Counted from the stretch's first letter, positions 1-5,604 are shown. The stretch is 6,858 nucleotides of DNA from Nostoc sp. CHAB 5715 (GCF_020829685.1 NZ_JAIVFR010000345.1:1-6858), one strand, 5' to 3'. Notes: generated by a model from the sequence alone, not told the origin. A program made the numbers and translations.

Positions 1-75
1 GTTCAAGGCCAGGAGCGTCAGCCCTAAGAGCAAGCACGGGAACACCAAGAGCCACCAGTTGCTGTGAACCGTGTT
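1..75 (-). CDS. Partial ABC-transporter permease C-terminus (Dpp/Opp-like), cut by window edge and junction
   Basis: Read from base 75 down to base 1, the minus strand gives 25 stop-free codons with a hydrophobic core, WWLLVFPCLLLGLTLLALN. This resembles the last membrane helix of DppC/OppC-type di- or oligopeptide permeases, where a W-L-x-x-FP-x-L motif comes before a conserved cytoplasmic tail. The tail would lie beyond the window. The frame enters from the inverted lptB copy at 77-130, which is not permease sequence, so the natural upstream part is missing. Codon use is more GC-rich than in the neighbouring recJ and lptB, suggesting a different source. The family call rests on a short hydrophobic stretch and is tentative. 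Confidence 0.45.
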
Positions 76-76
76 C

Positions 77-130
77 AACTCGCCGCCGATGAAATGGTGA
101 GAAGGGTATACCTGGGGATGCATTTTGAGC
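77..130. repeat. Left arm of a 54-bp perfect inverted repeat (copy of lptB 3' coding sequence)
   Basis: Bases 77-130 are the exact reverse complement of bases 154-207, separated by a 23-nt spacer (131-153). Matching stops sharply at 76/208 and at 131/153. The right arm is in frame inside lptB (around residues 222-240), so this arm is an inverted out-of-place copy. A fold-back with perfect arms and a short loop is typical of an amplification or assembly chimera. Confidence 0.95.
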
Positions 131-136
131 ATTGGC

Positions 137-874
137 TTATATCTTCCGCTTAAGCTCAAAATGCATCCCCAGGTATACCCTTCTCACCATTTCATCGGCG
201 GCGAGTTCTTCTGCGGTGCCTTGTTTAAGGATTTTACCTTCAAATAACAGGTAGGCCCTGTCGGTAATGGATAAGGTCTCATTTACGTTGTGGTCCGTAA
301 TAAGGATACCTATATTTCTGTGTTTCAGTCTTGCCACGATACCCTGGATTTCTTCAACGGCAATCGGGTCAACCCCCGCAAACGGCTCATCAAGTAAAAT
401 AAATTTCGGATCAACCGCCAGAGCCCTGGCAATTTCCGTCCGCCTCCTCTCCCCTCCTGACAATACGATACCCTTGTTTTTACGGACGTGGGTCAGACTG
501 AATTCTTCCAGCAAGCCTTCCGTCTTTTCTCTCCTCTCTGCTTTCGACATTCCGGGCTTGGCCAGTTCCAGTACACCGAGAATATTCTCTTCTACCGTCA
601 GATCTCTGAAAATCGAAGCTTCCTGTGCCAGGTACCCGATCCCCAGTTTGGCTCTTTTGTACATTGGCAGGCTCGTAATATCCAGGTCATCAAGCCAGAC
701 CTTACCTTCATTCGGTTTCACCAAACCAACGGCCATGTAGAAAGAAGTGGTTTTCCCGGCACCATTAGGTCCGAGCAATCCGACGATCTCTCCCTGAGCC
801 ACCTGGTAACTCACCTGATTATTGACCAGACGTTGTCCGTATTTTTTGATAAGATTTTCGGTCCGAAGAAGCAT
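137..874 (-). CDS. lptB: LPS export ABC transporter ATP-binding protein LptB
   Basis: LptB is the cytoplasmic ATPase of the LptB2FG complex, which extracts lipopolysaccharide from the inner membrane and drives it along the Lpt bridge to the outer membrane. The 245-residue protein has every ABC motif: Walker [10 protein letters not shown] at 35-43, Q-loop Q84 in YLAQEASIF, signature LSGGERRR at 138-145, Walker [13 protein letters not shown] at about 159-170, and the switch histidine H195 in ITDHNV. The C-terminal [13 protein letters not shown] is also typical of the family. Length is normal. Translation starts at an ATG with no Shine-Dalgarno, as is common in Bacteroidota. It lies 83 bp downstream of recJ, and a TAACTTTG element in that gap suggests its own promoter. 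The stop codon sits in the loop of the inverted repeat, so the gene is complete but its downstream DNA is not trustworthy. Confidence 0.96.
   Translation of the reverse strand: MLLRTENLIKKYGQRLVNNQVSYQVAQGEIVGLLGPNGAGKTTSFYMAVGLVKPNEGKVWLDDLDITSLPMYKRAKLGIGYLAQEASIFRDLTVEENILGVLELAKPGMSKAERREKTEGLLEEFSLTHVRKNKGIVLSGGERRRTEIARALAVDPKFILLDEPFAGVDPIAVEEIQGIVARLKHRNIGILITDHNVNETLSITDRAYLLFEGKILKQGTAEELAADEMVRRVYLGMHFELKRKI
154..207. repeat. Right arm of the 54-bp inverted repeat, native position inside lptB
   Basis: This arm is part of the lptB reading frame, encoding about residues 222-240, including the segment [11 protein letters not shown] typical of the LptB C-terminus. It is therefore the original copy and 77-130 is the derived one. 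Confidence 0.95.
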
Positions 875-910
875 TTACACAAAAATTAAAATACAAATTG
901 TTTGAAACCA

Positions 911-918
911 CAAAGTTA
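911..918 (-). promoter_or_regulatory. Putative Bacteroidota-type -7 element for lptB
   Basis: The minus strand reads TAACTTTG, matching the Bacteroidota sigma-ABfr -7 consensus TAnnTTTG, 36 bp ahead of the lptB ATG and inside the 83-bp recJ-lptB gap. No clear -33 TTTG stands at the usual distance, so the call rests on one half of the promoter. Confidence 0.35.
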
Positions 919-957
919 AGCCTAAATATCAGCTTTTCCTGTTAAAATATGTTACAA

Positions 958-2688
958 TCAGGCAAACTTAATGTCCCTGATAAATAATTGCAGAGAGGTC
1001 TGACCTCTGTAGGTATTCTCATCAATGCTGTAAACCATATCGAAAGGCCGGCCGGCCGCCAGGCCCTTGTAAAAATCGTCGACCATACCAAAACCGATCG
1101 CAGAAAGAACTGCTCCTGTTCCTGTATCGAGCACATCGATTTTAAGGTGTTTTTCTTTCAATATCCTGGGCGTGGAAGCCAGACGAAGGTTACGTGAAAC
1201 AAAGACGGGCTGCATATTTTTAGGCCCGAATGGCGACATCTGCTTCAGAATCCGGTAAAATTTCCGGTCGATATCTGAAATTCCGATCTCCAGGTCGATG
1301 TTAATCTCAGGAATCAGGGGTTCGGCCCCCATCCGGCTATTGACCGCCGTATCAAAAGCAAGCCTGAACGCCTGAATGTTTTCAATCGGAATGGTCATCC
1401 CGGCGGCATGCATGTGGCCGCCAAACTGCTCCAGCAGATGGGAGCACTCCTCAATGGCTTCATAAAGGTTAAATCCGACAACGGACCTGGCCGAGCCTGC
1501 GGCATAGTCTCCCGTGGTTTTTGTAAAAATAATGGTGGGCCTGTAAAAATGCTCTATGCATCGCGAGGCCACAATCCCAATGACGCCCTTATGCCAGTTT
1601 TCATTAAAAAGCACCGTACTTCTGGCCTGATTCAGCATCCACTCATCTCCCCTGATCATTCCCAGGGCCTCATCTGTTATTTTGGCATCCAGGCCTTTCC
1701 GCTCGGTATTATTTTCCTGGATTTTATACGCAAAAGCCAGGGCTTCATCAAAGTCATCGGAAAGTAAAAGTTCAACGGCAGCTTTCGCATGTTTGATCCT
1801 TCCGGCGGCATTGATCCGCGGTCCGATCACAAACACGACGCTTTCTATGCTCATTTCGCCCTGATGGCCGGCTACCTGCTTGAGGGCTTTCAGACTCTGA
1901 CGAGGGTTCTCATTCATCTTTTTCAGCCCGAAATAGGCCAGAGTCCGGTTTTCTCCTACGATCGGAACAATATCGGAAGCGATACTGACCATGGCCAGAT
2001 CAAGATATTCGCACAGGTTTTCAAAAGGAATGTCATTCCGAAGGCAATAGGCTGTCAGCAGCTTAAATCCTACGCCATTGCCGGTAAGCTCTTTGAAAGG
2101 GTATTCACAATCTTTTCGTTTCGGATCCAGCACAGCCACAGCCTCAGGCAGGTCCTCTCCGGGCTCGTGGTGATCGCAAATGATAAAATCAATCCCGTAT
2201 TTCTCCCTGGCATACTGCACCTTGTCGGCCGCCTTGATTCCGCAATCCAGACATATGATCAGTGAAACGCCCATTTCGGCCGCCTGATCGATCCCCTTCA
2301 CCGACACCCCGTACCCTTCTGTATAACGGTCGGGATTATAATAAGTCAGGTGTTCGTAAAATCCGGACAGAAAACCATACACCAAGGCCACGGCGGTGGT
2401 ACCATCCACATCATAATCTCCGTAAACCATGATTTTCTGATTCAGGCTGATCGCCTGTTCAAGCCTTTCTACAGCCCTGTCCATGTCTTTCATGAGAAAC
2501 GGATCATGCAGATGACTCAGCTGAGGCCTGAAAAAAGTTTTGGCCTCATCAAAATCATGCACACCCCTCTGCCAAAGGATATTGGCTAAAACAGGGCTGA
2601 TGCTGAGCTTTTCGATAAGTGATTGTGTGGCCTGAAGATCCTCAGCGGATTCAGGTAGTTGTTGTAATTTCCAGCGTTTCTCTACCAT
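958..2688 (-). CDS. recJ: Single-stranded-DNA-specific exonuclease RecJ
   Basis: RecJ is a 5'-3' exonuclease on single-stranded DNA. It acts in RecFOR recombinational repair, base-excision and mismatch repair, using divalent metal (Mn2+ or Mg2+). The 576-residue protein has the DHH phosphoesterase motifs in order: YGDYDVDGTT at 89-98, DCG at 148-150, DHH in CDHHEPG at 171-177, and SIASDIVP at about 235-242. It also has GPRINAAGR at 289-297, the DHHA1 motif GGHMHAAGM at 423-431, and a C-terminal OB-like segment containing SPFGPKNMQPVF near 485-496. Length is normal and no key residue is missing. The ATG at 2688 gives the usual N-terminus (WKLQQLPES). No Shine-Dalgarno is visible. It precedes lptB on the same strand, an arrangement familiar from Bacteroidota. 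Plus-strand ORFs inside it are shadows. Confidence 0.97.
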   Translation of the reverse strand: MVEKRWKLQQLPESAEDLQATQSLIEKLSISPVLANILWQRGVHDFDEAKTFFRPQLSHLHDPFLMKDMDRAVERLEQAISLNQKIMVYGDYDVDGTTAVALVYGFLSGFYEHLTYYNPDRYTEGYGVSVKGIDQAAEMGVSLIICLDCGIKAADKVQYAREKYGIDFIICDHHEPGEDLPEAVAVLDPKRKDCEYPFKELTGNGVGFKLLTAYCLRNDIPFENLCEYLDLAMVSIASDIVPIVGENRTLAYFGLKKMNENPRQSLKALKQVAGHQGEMSIESVVFVIGPRINAAGRIKHAKAAVELLLSDDFDEALAFAYKIQENNTERKGLDAKITDEALGMIRGDEWMLNQARSTVLFNENWHKGVIGIVASRCIEHFYRPTIIFTKTTGDYAAGSARSVVGFNLYEAIEECSHLLEQFGGHMHAAGMTIPIENIQAFRLAFDTAVNSRMGAEPLIPEINIDLEIGISDIDRKFYRILKQMSPFGPKNMQPVFVSRNLRLASTPRILKEKHLKIDVLDTGTGAVLSAIGFGMVDDFYKGLAAGRPFDMVYSIDENTYRGQTSLQLFIRDIKFA

Positions 2689-2801
2689 TACCCAAAATTA
2701 GGAAAAAATAATTATCCCTGCGTGCTTTCCCCGCCATTGTATTTTCGGTTTTATTATCCCGGAAAACGCAAAACAGTATTCAAATTTACAAAAAGGCACA
2801 A

Positions 2802-2826
2802 AAAAAACGCCACGAAGGCGTTTTTT
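2802..2826. terminator. Bidirectional intrinsic terminator between ahpD remnant and recJ
   Basis: A 10-bp stem (AAAAAACGCC pairing with GGCGTTTTTT) closes a 5-nt loop ACGAA. The A-tract and T-tract make it usable on both strands. On the minus strand it lies 20 bp past the ahpD stop, so it would end the ahpD transcript before recJ. The rest of the 157-bp gap (2689-2845) shows nothing else I can support. Confidence 0.85.
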
Positions 2827-2845
2827 AAAACTATAAATGTATCTC

Positions 2846-2974
2846 TTACAAAATCACGGTAAGACTTTTTACAACAGCCACCAACCTGACAGCATCAAAA
2901 ATACGCTGTTCGGATCCACCATGACTCTTTACAGAAGCTTCATGCGAGGTAACACACATTTCGCAACTATTGAT
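2846..2974 (-). pseudogene. 3' fragment of an AhpD-like carboxymuconolactone decarboxylase family peroxidase
   Basis: The minus-strand frame ending at a TAA (2846-2848) reads INSCEMCVTSHEASVKSHGG and on to AVVKSLTVIL. This is the C-terminus of AhpD-type alkylhydroperoxidases: a CxxC pair followed by a histidine four residues after the second Cys, corresponding to Cys130, Cys133 and His137 of Mycobacterium AhpD. These residues form the thiol relay that reduces peroxides. About 42 residues remain; the N-terminal part, with the catalytic Glu region, is absent. Upstream of the INSC codons (above ~2975) the same frame becomes cysteine-rich nonsense, while another frame continues the coiled-coil protein. 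That marks the genome junction. The gene was probably intact in its Bacteroidota host and is broken here by the junction, not by decay. Confidence 0.7.
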
Positions 2975-2990
2975 GCAACAATTCCTACAA
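2960..2990. other. Bacteroidota/cyanobacterium chimera junction
   Basis: Coding signal changes here from the AhpD C-terminus (minus strand, recognisable up to base 2974) to the C-terminal hydrophobic end of the coiled-coil protein in another minus-strand frame. Both genes are cut and no insertion sequence or repeat lies at the seam. Everything left of this point looks like Bacteroidota and everything right of it like cyanobacteria. The exact base cannot be fixed without the parent sequences. Confidence 0.7.
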
Positions 2991-3450
2991 CAGTATTTGT
3001 TGAATAACAGATACTTATCCCACCCGCAGTACAAATAATTGCAATTTTAAACAGTAAAAACTTGGCATTTTCTATCTTTATTTGAATCTCACCTTTGAGC
3101 AAGTCCAATTTGTTAACAAAGGTTTTGCATTCAATCCAAACTTTAGGTTGTCCTTTTTCGAGCCATTGAAAGCGCAATTCTTGTAGTTCTGCAAGCCTGT
3201 CTTCTGGTAGTACTTTAGTTGCCCAACCTTTTATATGGCTTTTTTTGCGGAGTTCCATCTGCTTCTGCATCAGTCGCTGAAGCTGCTCGTGCCGATCCTG
3301 CTCCAGCCAATTAACCTGCTCTAGCATCTTCTGCTCCTGCTCCGACAGATCCTGCCTATTCAGCCAATTAACCTGCTCCCGCATCTCCTGCCTCTTCAGC
3401 CAATTCAGCAACTCCTGCTCTTTGGAATTATCTTCGTTAAACTGTTGCAT
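2975..3450 (-). CDS. Coiled-coil protein with C-terminal membrane segment, 3' end lost at junction
   Basis: I do not recognise a named family. Starting at the ATG at 3450, residues ~11-70 are rich in Q, E, R and L and contain three variants of a short unit: LLNWLKRQ (14-21), EQVNWLNRQ (25-33) and LEQVNWLEQ (43-51). This predicts a soluble coiled coil. A mixed central part (71-130, KGWATKVLPEDRLAELQELR onward) follows, then a hydrophobic stretch FLLFKIAIICTAGGISICYS (131-150), probably a membrane anchor. The frame runs on to a stop at 2929, but the last ~12 residues (KCVLPRMKLL) come from the other genome read out of frame. A Shine-Dalgarno GGAG stands 9 nt before the ATG. The likely partner is the upstream padR, because PadR genes are often followed by a small gene they control. 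Function unknown. Confidence 0.6.
3304..3405. repeat. Intragenic direct repeats in the coiled-coil gene
   Basis: The 18-mer CAGCCAATTAACCTGCTC occurs at 3304-3321 and again, identical, at 3361-3378 (57 nt = 19 codons apart). Its first 9 bases recur at 3397-3405. The copies encode the EQVNWL-type units, so the N-terminal coiled coil grew, or can change length, by in-frame duplication. Confidence 0.8.
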
Positions 3451-3461
3451 CTACTTAAGCT
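3445..3461. repeat. Start-region repeat, copy 1 (coiled-coil gene leader)
   Basis: Plus strand TTGCATCTACTTAAGCT. It matches 4232-4247 with a single-base gap, and in both places it contains the ATG plus the stop of the preceding frame. It marks one edge of the ~790-bp segment between padR and the coiled-coil gene. Confidence 0.6.
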
Positions 3462-3664
3462 CCACATCGATGGTCTGATTGGGTAATTATGTATGTCAAT
3501 AACAATACACTCAGTTGACTGTAACTTATGCTTTTGTGGTTTCCGTGTGGTAGAATCAGTTTTTGATCAACACATTTGGCTATCCCCATCTGTTTAAGCC
3601 ATTCCACTATCTCGGAAATATCATCAATTCTCTCGGAATTAATTTTTACCTGTTTTCCTCCCAC
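3455..3664 (-). pseudogene. N-terminal fragment of an IS1634-like (DUF4277-type) transposase
   Basis: The frame reads KINSERIDDISEIVEWLKQM then LPHGNHKSISYSQLSVLLLTYI and ITQSDHR. This pattern (a 'two-sides' opening, then PHGN-x-x-x-x-SY-x-QL) is typical of the N-terminus of IS1634-family transposases common in cyanobacteria. The family is around 450-600 residues with a DDE core; only ~66 residues survive and no catalytic residue is present. After SDHR the frame ends in CGA-stop, in sequence that belongs to the leader of the coiled-coil gene, so the break lies near 3463-3470. The first codon is GTG; an in-frame extension to about 3718 stays open but has no better start. No terminal inverted repeat was found. 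Inert remnant. Confidence 0.6.
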
Positions 3665-3718
3665 TATACGCGCCCACGCTCCAGAATATGTCTTACAGAC
3701 TACGGTAAAATGATGCTA

Positions 3719-4090
3719 CTATGATGGGATTTGAGATTTGTACTCTGGGCAAAAAAAGTGCAAGGCTGCTATCGTCACAGTCGAGTCATAGTTAATCAAC
3801 TGCCATTTTTGATTTAGGGATATAGTTTTGTCGCTTGCCAAAACCGAAATCAACTTTTCAGAAGAATTTTTGAGCGTTACACCCTGACCCAAATTAATGC
3901 ACACTTTTTGACCGTAATTCAGCTTGTCAAAGTTAGATATTTTGCTCAAGGGATTGTTGTTCTCAAGCAGTAGATTGTTCACCGTGCGAAGAAACGCTTT
4001 TTCATTGAGATAGAATTCGGCAAGCGCAGTTGAGGGAGTGAGTATAAATACTTCAGTAATAACTAGAAGTGATAGAAGTTGTTTTTTCAT
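3719..4090 (-). CDS. Small secreted protein, DUF732-like, function unknown
   Basis: The 123-residue protein begins MKK and a hydrophobic stretch, then TALA|EF, a good signal-peptidase I site after residue 24. It should be exported to the periplasm or beyond. The mature part has YGQKVCINLGQG (Cys64) and ALHFFCPEYK (Cys114), so one disulfide is possible. The spacing (a Y-G-x-x-x-C-x-x-L-x-x-G segment, then a helix, then a final CP) recalls small secreted DUF732-type proteins. I offer this as a resemblance only. It lies 18 bp after a 42-codon ORF on the same strand and may share a transcript with padR. No clear Shine-Dalgarno. The 54 bp beyond its stop run into the IS1634 fragment. Confidence 0.6.
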   Translation of the reverse strand: MKKQLLSLLVITEVFILTPSTALAEFYLNEKAFLRTVNNLLLENNNPLSKISNFDKLNYGQKVCINLGQGVTLKNSSEKLISVLASDKTISLNQKWQLINYDSTVTIAALHFFCPEYKSQIPS

Positions 4091-4108
4091 GTGAAACAGA
4101 CAGTATTA

Positions 4109-4237
4109 TTAATTGAGAAATGGTTGATGATCTAAACTTGTCAATAATGCCCAGCGATTATCTACCTTTATCTGAGCATAGGCTTTGAACTGATCTAACA
4201 GGACTACGTAATTAGTGATGTCAACAAATACTTGCAT
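4109..4237 (-). CDS. Possible 42-residue ORF directly after padR
   Basis: An ATG 3 nt past the padR stop opens a 42-codon frame beginning MQVFVDITNYVVLLDQFKAY and ending DHQPFLN. The residues are not obviously low-complexity, and a GAAG sits 8 nt before the ATG, inside the padR 3' end. Its first bases match the start of the coiled-coil gene (see the shared 17-mer). It may be a genuine small gene, or the piece of another gene placed behind padR by a rearrangement. Function unknown. Confidence 0.35.
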   Translation of the reverse strand: MQVFVDITNYVVLLDQFKAYAQIKVDNRWALLTSLDHQPFLN

Positions 4238-4247
4238 CTACTAAGCT
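4232..4247. repeat. Start-region repeat, copy 2 (padR stop / 42-codon ORF start)
   Basis: Plus strand TTGCATCTACTAAGCT, the partner of 3445-3461. On the minus strand it reads through the last padR codons and stop into the ATG of the next ORF. In copy 1 the same frame ends GA-stop, compared with EA-stop for padR here, suggesting that copy 1 also derives from a padR 3' end. Confidence 0.6.
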
Positions 4248-4582
4248 TCTTGTGGTGCTAATGAACCCTCTTCAGGACGACAAGCCAATCGTTTACGGTA
4301 TTTTTGAACTTTTTTAAGTTCATCAGTCCCAATACCTGTGACTTGGTAGTACTTGCGCCTTGCACCACCTGTCTTGTCTTGCTCATCACCCCACGCCCAA
4401 GTGATTAATCCCTTTTTTTCAAGTCGGTTCAGGGTGGGGTATAAGCTGCCGAATCCAATCGGAATTGGTCTGCCGTCGTTTAACCCATCCAAAATTTCAA
4501 GACCATACAACATCTTATGCCCCATCATCAGGGTGAGAATATCCTCCTCTAAGGCTGAAAGCTTGACTTCTTCTTTGCCCAT
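4241..4582 (-). CDS. PadR-family transcriptional regulator
   Basis: PadR proteins are small dimeric winged-helix repressors, often responding to a small hydrophobic ligand. From the ATG at 4582 the protein has 113 residues. The N-terminal winged helix carries the family hallmarks YGLEI (26-30), GSLYPTLNRLEKKGLI (45-60) and, in the wing, GARRKYYQVT (73-82). A short C-terminal helix follows (DELKKVQKYRKRL), as in the small PadR subfamily. A TTG nine bases further upstream could also start the frame, but AGAAGG (4592-4597 on the complement) lies 9 nt before the ATG and touches the TTG, so the ATG is preferred. The AT-rich upstream region has promoter-like boxes and palindromes fit for autoregulation. 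It sits at the head of a minus-strand set with the 42-codon ORF, the secreted protein and, formerly, the coiled-coil gene. Confidence 0.92.
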   Translation of the reverse strand: MGKEEVKLSALEEDILTLMMGHKMLYGLEILDGLNDGRPIPIGFGSLYPTLNRLEKKGLITWAWGDEQDKTGGARRKYYQVTGIGTDELKKVQKYRKRLACRPEEGSLAPQEA

Positions 4583-4591
4583 ATAAATCAA

Positions 4592-4597
4592 CCTTCT
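4592..4597 (-). promoter_or_regulatory. Ribosome binding site that decides the padR start
   Basis: AGAAGG on the minus strand, 9 nt before the ATG at 4582. It abuts the alternative TTG at 4591, leaving no spacing for that start. Confidence 0.7.
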
Positions 4598-4608
4598 ATA
4601 CTTTAATT

Positions 4609-4636
4609 ATTATAATAACTCATAGTACTTGATAAA
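4609..4636 (-). promoter_or_regulatory. Putative padR promoter
   Basis: On the minus strand a perfect -10 TATAAT (4609-4614) lies 16 bp from a weak -35 TTTATC (4631-4636, three of six matches to TTGACA). It is 26 bp ahead of the padR ATG. The whole stretch is very AT-rich, so chance matches are likely. Confidence 0.35.
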
Positions 4637-4654
4637 CATATAAGTATAAATACT
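4624..4654. promoter_or_regulatory. Candidate PadR operator palindromes
   Basis: Two dyads flank the -35 box: AGTACT (4624-4629), between -35 and -10, and AGTAT-AA-ATACT (4643-4654), just upstream. The shared AGTA/TACT half-site and the position suit autorepression by PadR. Not tested, and short dyads are frequent in AT-rich DNA. Confidence 0.3.
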
Positions 4655-4733
4655 CAAAAAAATGAATTTTGGAGTAGCACGCTGAAATAACCGTAAATCA
4701 AATTCTATTCGTTTGCTAAAAGCATATATAGAA

Positions 4734-4853
4734 TTGTCAGGAGAAATCCCCTCAATTCCTTGCTGCTACCTGATTGAGCTATCTCGTCCGCTGGGAAATG
4801 AGAAACATCAAGCTCGTTATTACTTAGGTTCATGCGCGAACCTCAAGAAATAG
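4734..4853 (+). pseudogene. N-terminal fragment of a GIY-YIG-like nuclease-domain protein
   Basis: The frame open from 4686 to a TAG at 4851 contains IPCCYLIELSRPLGNEKHQA followed by RYYLGSCANLKK. The first part supplies the 'GIY'-type strand (CYL) and the second the 'YIG'-type strand (YYLG). The pattern, including NEKHQA-x-YYLG, is that of small GIY-YIG-like proteins seen in cyanobacteria. The conserved Arg and His (R-L-x-x-H) and the metal-binding Glu should follow at once, but the frame stops and the next bases belong to the methyltransferase. No ATG is seen; TTG at 4734 is a possible start. A dead fragment joined to the next gene, not a functional nuclease. Confidence 0.45.
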
Positions 4854-4863
4854 TGGGAAGAAC

Positions 4864-5528
4864 GATGACCTTGGCTATCGCGTTACTTCAGGCTGTTGAA
4901 TGCAGCGGATTATGGAGTAGCGCAAAAGCGGGAGCGGGTTTTTATTGTTGGTTTTCGCTCTGATTTGAAAGCAAACTGGTCTTTCCCTGAACCAACACAT
5001 ACCGAAGAAGCGCTTATTTGGCATAAGTGGATTACTGGTGAATATTGGGAACGCCACGCTATAGCTAGCAAAGAACGCCCAGAAATACCATCTTTACTTC
5101 GTAGTCGCTTGCAACGTACTGGCGCAAATTTGTTAGGTAGCGTGACTGCTCCGTGGTGTACTGTCAGGGATGCGATCGCTGATTTACCACCACCCGAAAA
5201 CACCGATGTGGCAGTAGAAATTCCCAATCACGTTTATATTCCAGGAGCTAGAAGTTATCCAGGACATACTGGCAGTCCTTTAGATGAACCAGCCAAAACC
5301 TTAAAAGCTGGGGTGCATGGTGTCCCTGGTGGGGAGAATATGCTTGCCTTGCCTAATGGACAAGTTCGCTACTTGACAGTGCGTGAAGCTGCGAGGTTAC
5401 AGACGTTTCCTGATGATTATTACTTTCCCTGTAATTGGGGCGAGTCGATGCGTCAGATTGGTAATGCTGTACCTGTTACTCTTGCCCATCTGATTGCGAA
5501 GAGTATCCGCAGTCATCTAGACCGCTAA
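4864..5528 (+). pseudogene. C5-cytosine DNA methyltransferase, C-terminal half, frameshifted and truncated
   Basis: Intact family members (~350-450 residues) methylate the C5 of cytosine in a short target, in restriction-modification or solitary. Here only the second half remains. A piece reading DDLGYRV (4864-4884) is in one frame. The next, RLLNAADYGVAQKRERVFIV (from 4890), is in another; adding one A in TCAGG near 4888-4891 would rejoin them. The rest is clean: motif VIII (AQKRERVFIVGFR), TVRDAIADLPPP, a target-recognition region ending AGVHGVPGGENM, motif IX (RYLTVREAARLQTFPDD) and motif X (MRQIGNAVPVTLA), stop at 5526-5528. Absent are motif I (SAM binding), the PCQ catalytic-Cys loop (IV) and ENV (VI), so no methylation is possible from this fragment alone. 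The apparent TTG start at 4896 is inside the domain. A HIP1 site lies within the gene. Confidence 0.85.
5172..5179. repeat. HIP1 octamer
   Basis: GCGATCGC inside the methyltransferase remnant. HIP1 is greatly over-represented in many cyanobacterial genomes and supports a cyanobacterial origin for this half of the window. Confidence 0.95.
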
Positions 5529-5604
5529 CCAAGCAATTCTGATATTCTGCCTTCCTTTTAATTCAGGCTTTCTGTGATTCTAGCAGGAGCAATGAATTGT
5601 GTGC

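Noticed and set aside
77..207. Giant hairpin as transcription terminator or regulatory RNA for lptB
   Set aside because: A 54-bp perfect stem made of lptB coding sequence, with foreign DNA right after it, is better explained as a chimera than as a terminator; there is no T-tract.
267..889. Two plus-strand ORFs across lptB
   Set aside because: Shadows of a clear, complete ABC ATPase with all motifs on the minus strand.
988..2589. Several plus-strand ORFs across recJ, and a 64-codon minus-strand ORF at 942-1136
   Set aside because: All overlap the intact recJ frame and show no family features.
2693..2700. TAATTTTG on the minus strand as promoter of recJ
   Set aside because: It ends 4 nt before the ATG, so transcription would start inside the coding sequence, and no -33 element is present.
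2846..3034. A 62-residue cysteine-rich small protein (MYCGWDKYLLFNKYCC...)
   Set aside because: Its first 20 residues are out-of-frame reading of the coiled-coil gene and the rest is the AhpD C-terminus. It exists only because of the junction.
3304..3405. CRISPR-like repeats
   Set aside because: Only two exact copies with unequal spacing (57 and 36 nt), all in frame in a coding sequence.
4910..5227. Minus-strand ORFs across the methyltransferase
   Set aside because: Antisense to a frame with clear methyltransferase motifs.
4241..5528. A new defence island (PadR, GIY-YIG nuclease, DNA methyltransferase)
   Set aside because: The nuclease and the methyltransferase are both fragments without their catalytic cores, and padR faces the other way with its own partner genes. 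Nothing suggests a working system.
4896..5528. Intact 210-residue methyltransferase starting at TTG 4896
   Set aside because: The start lies inside the domain just before motif VIII, motifs I-VI are absent, and the preceding frame carries the missing upstream residues after a one-base shift.
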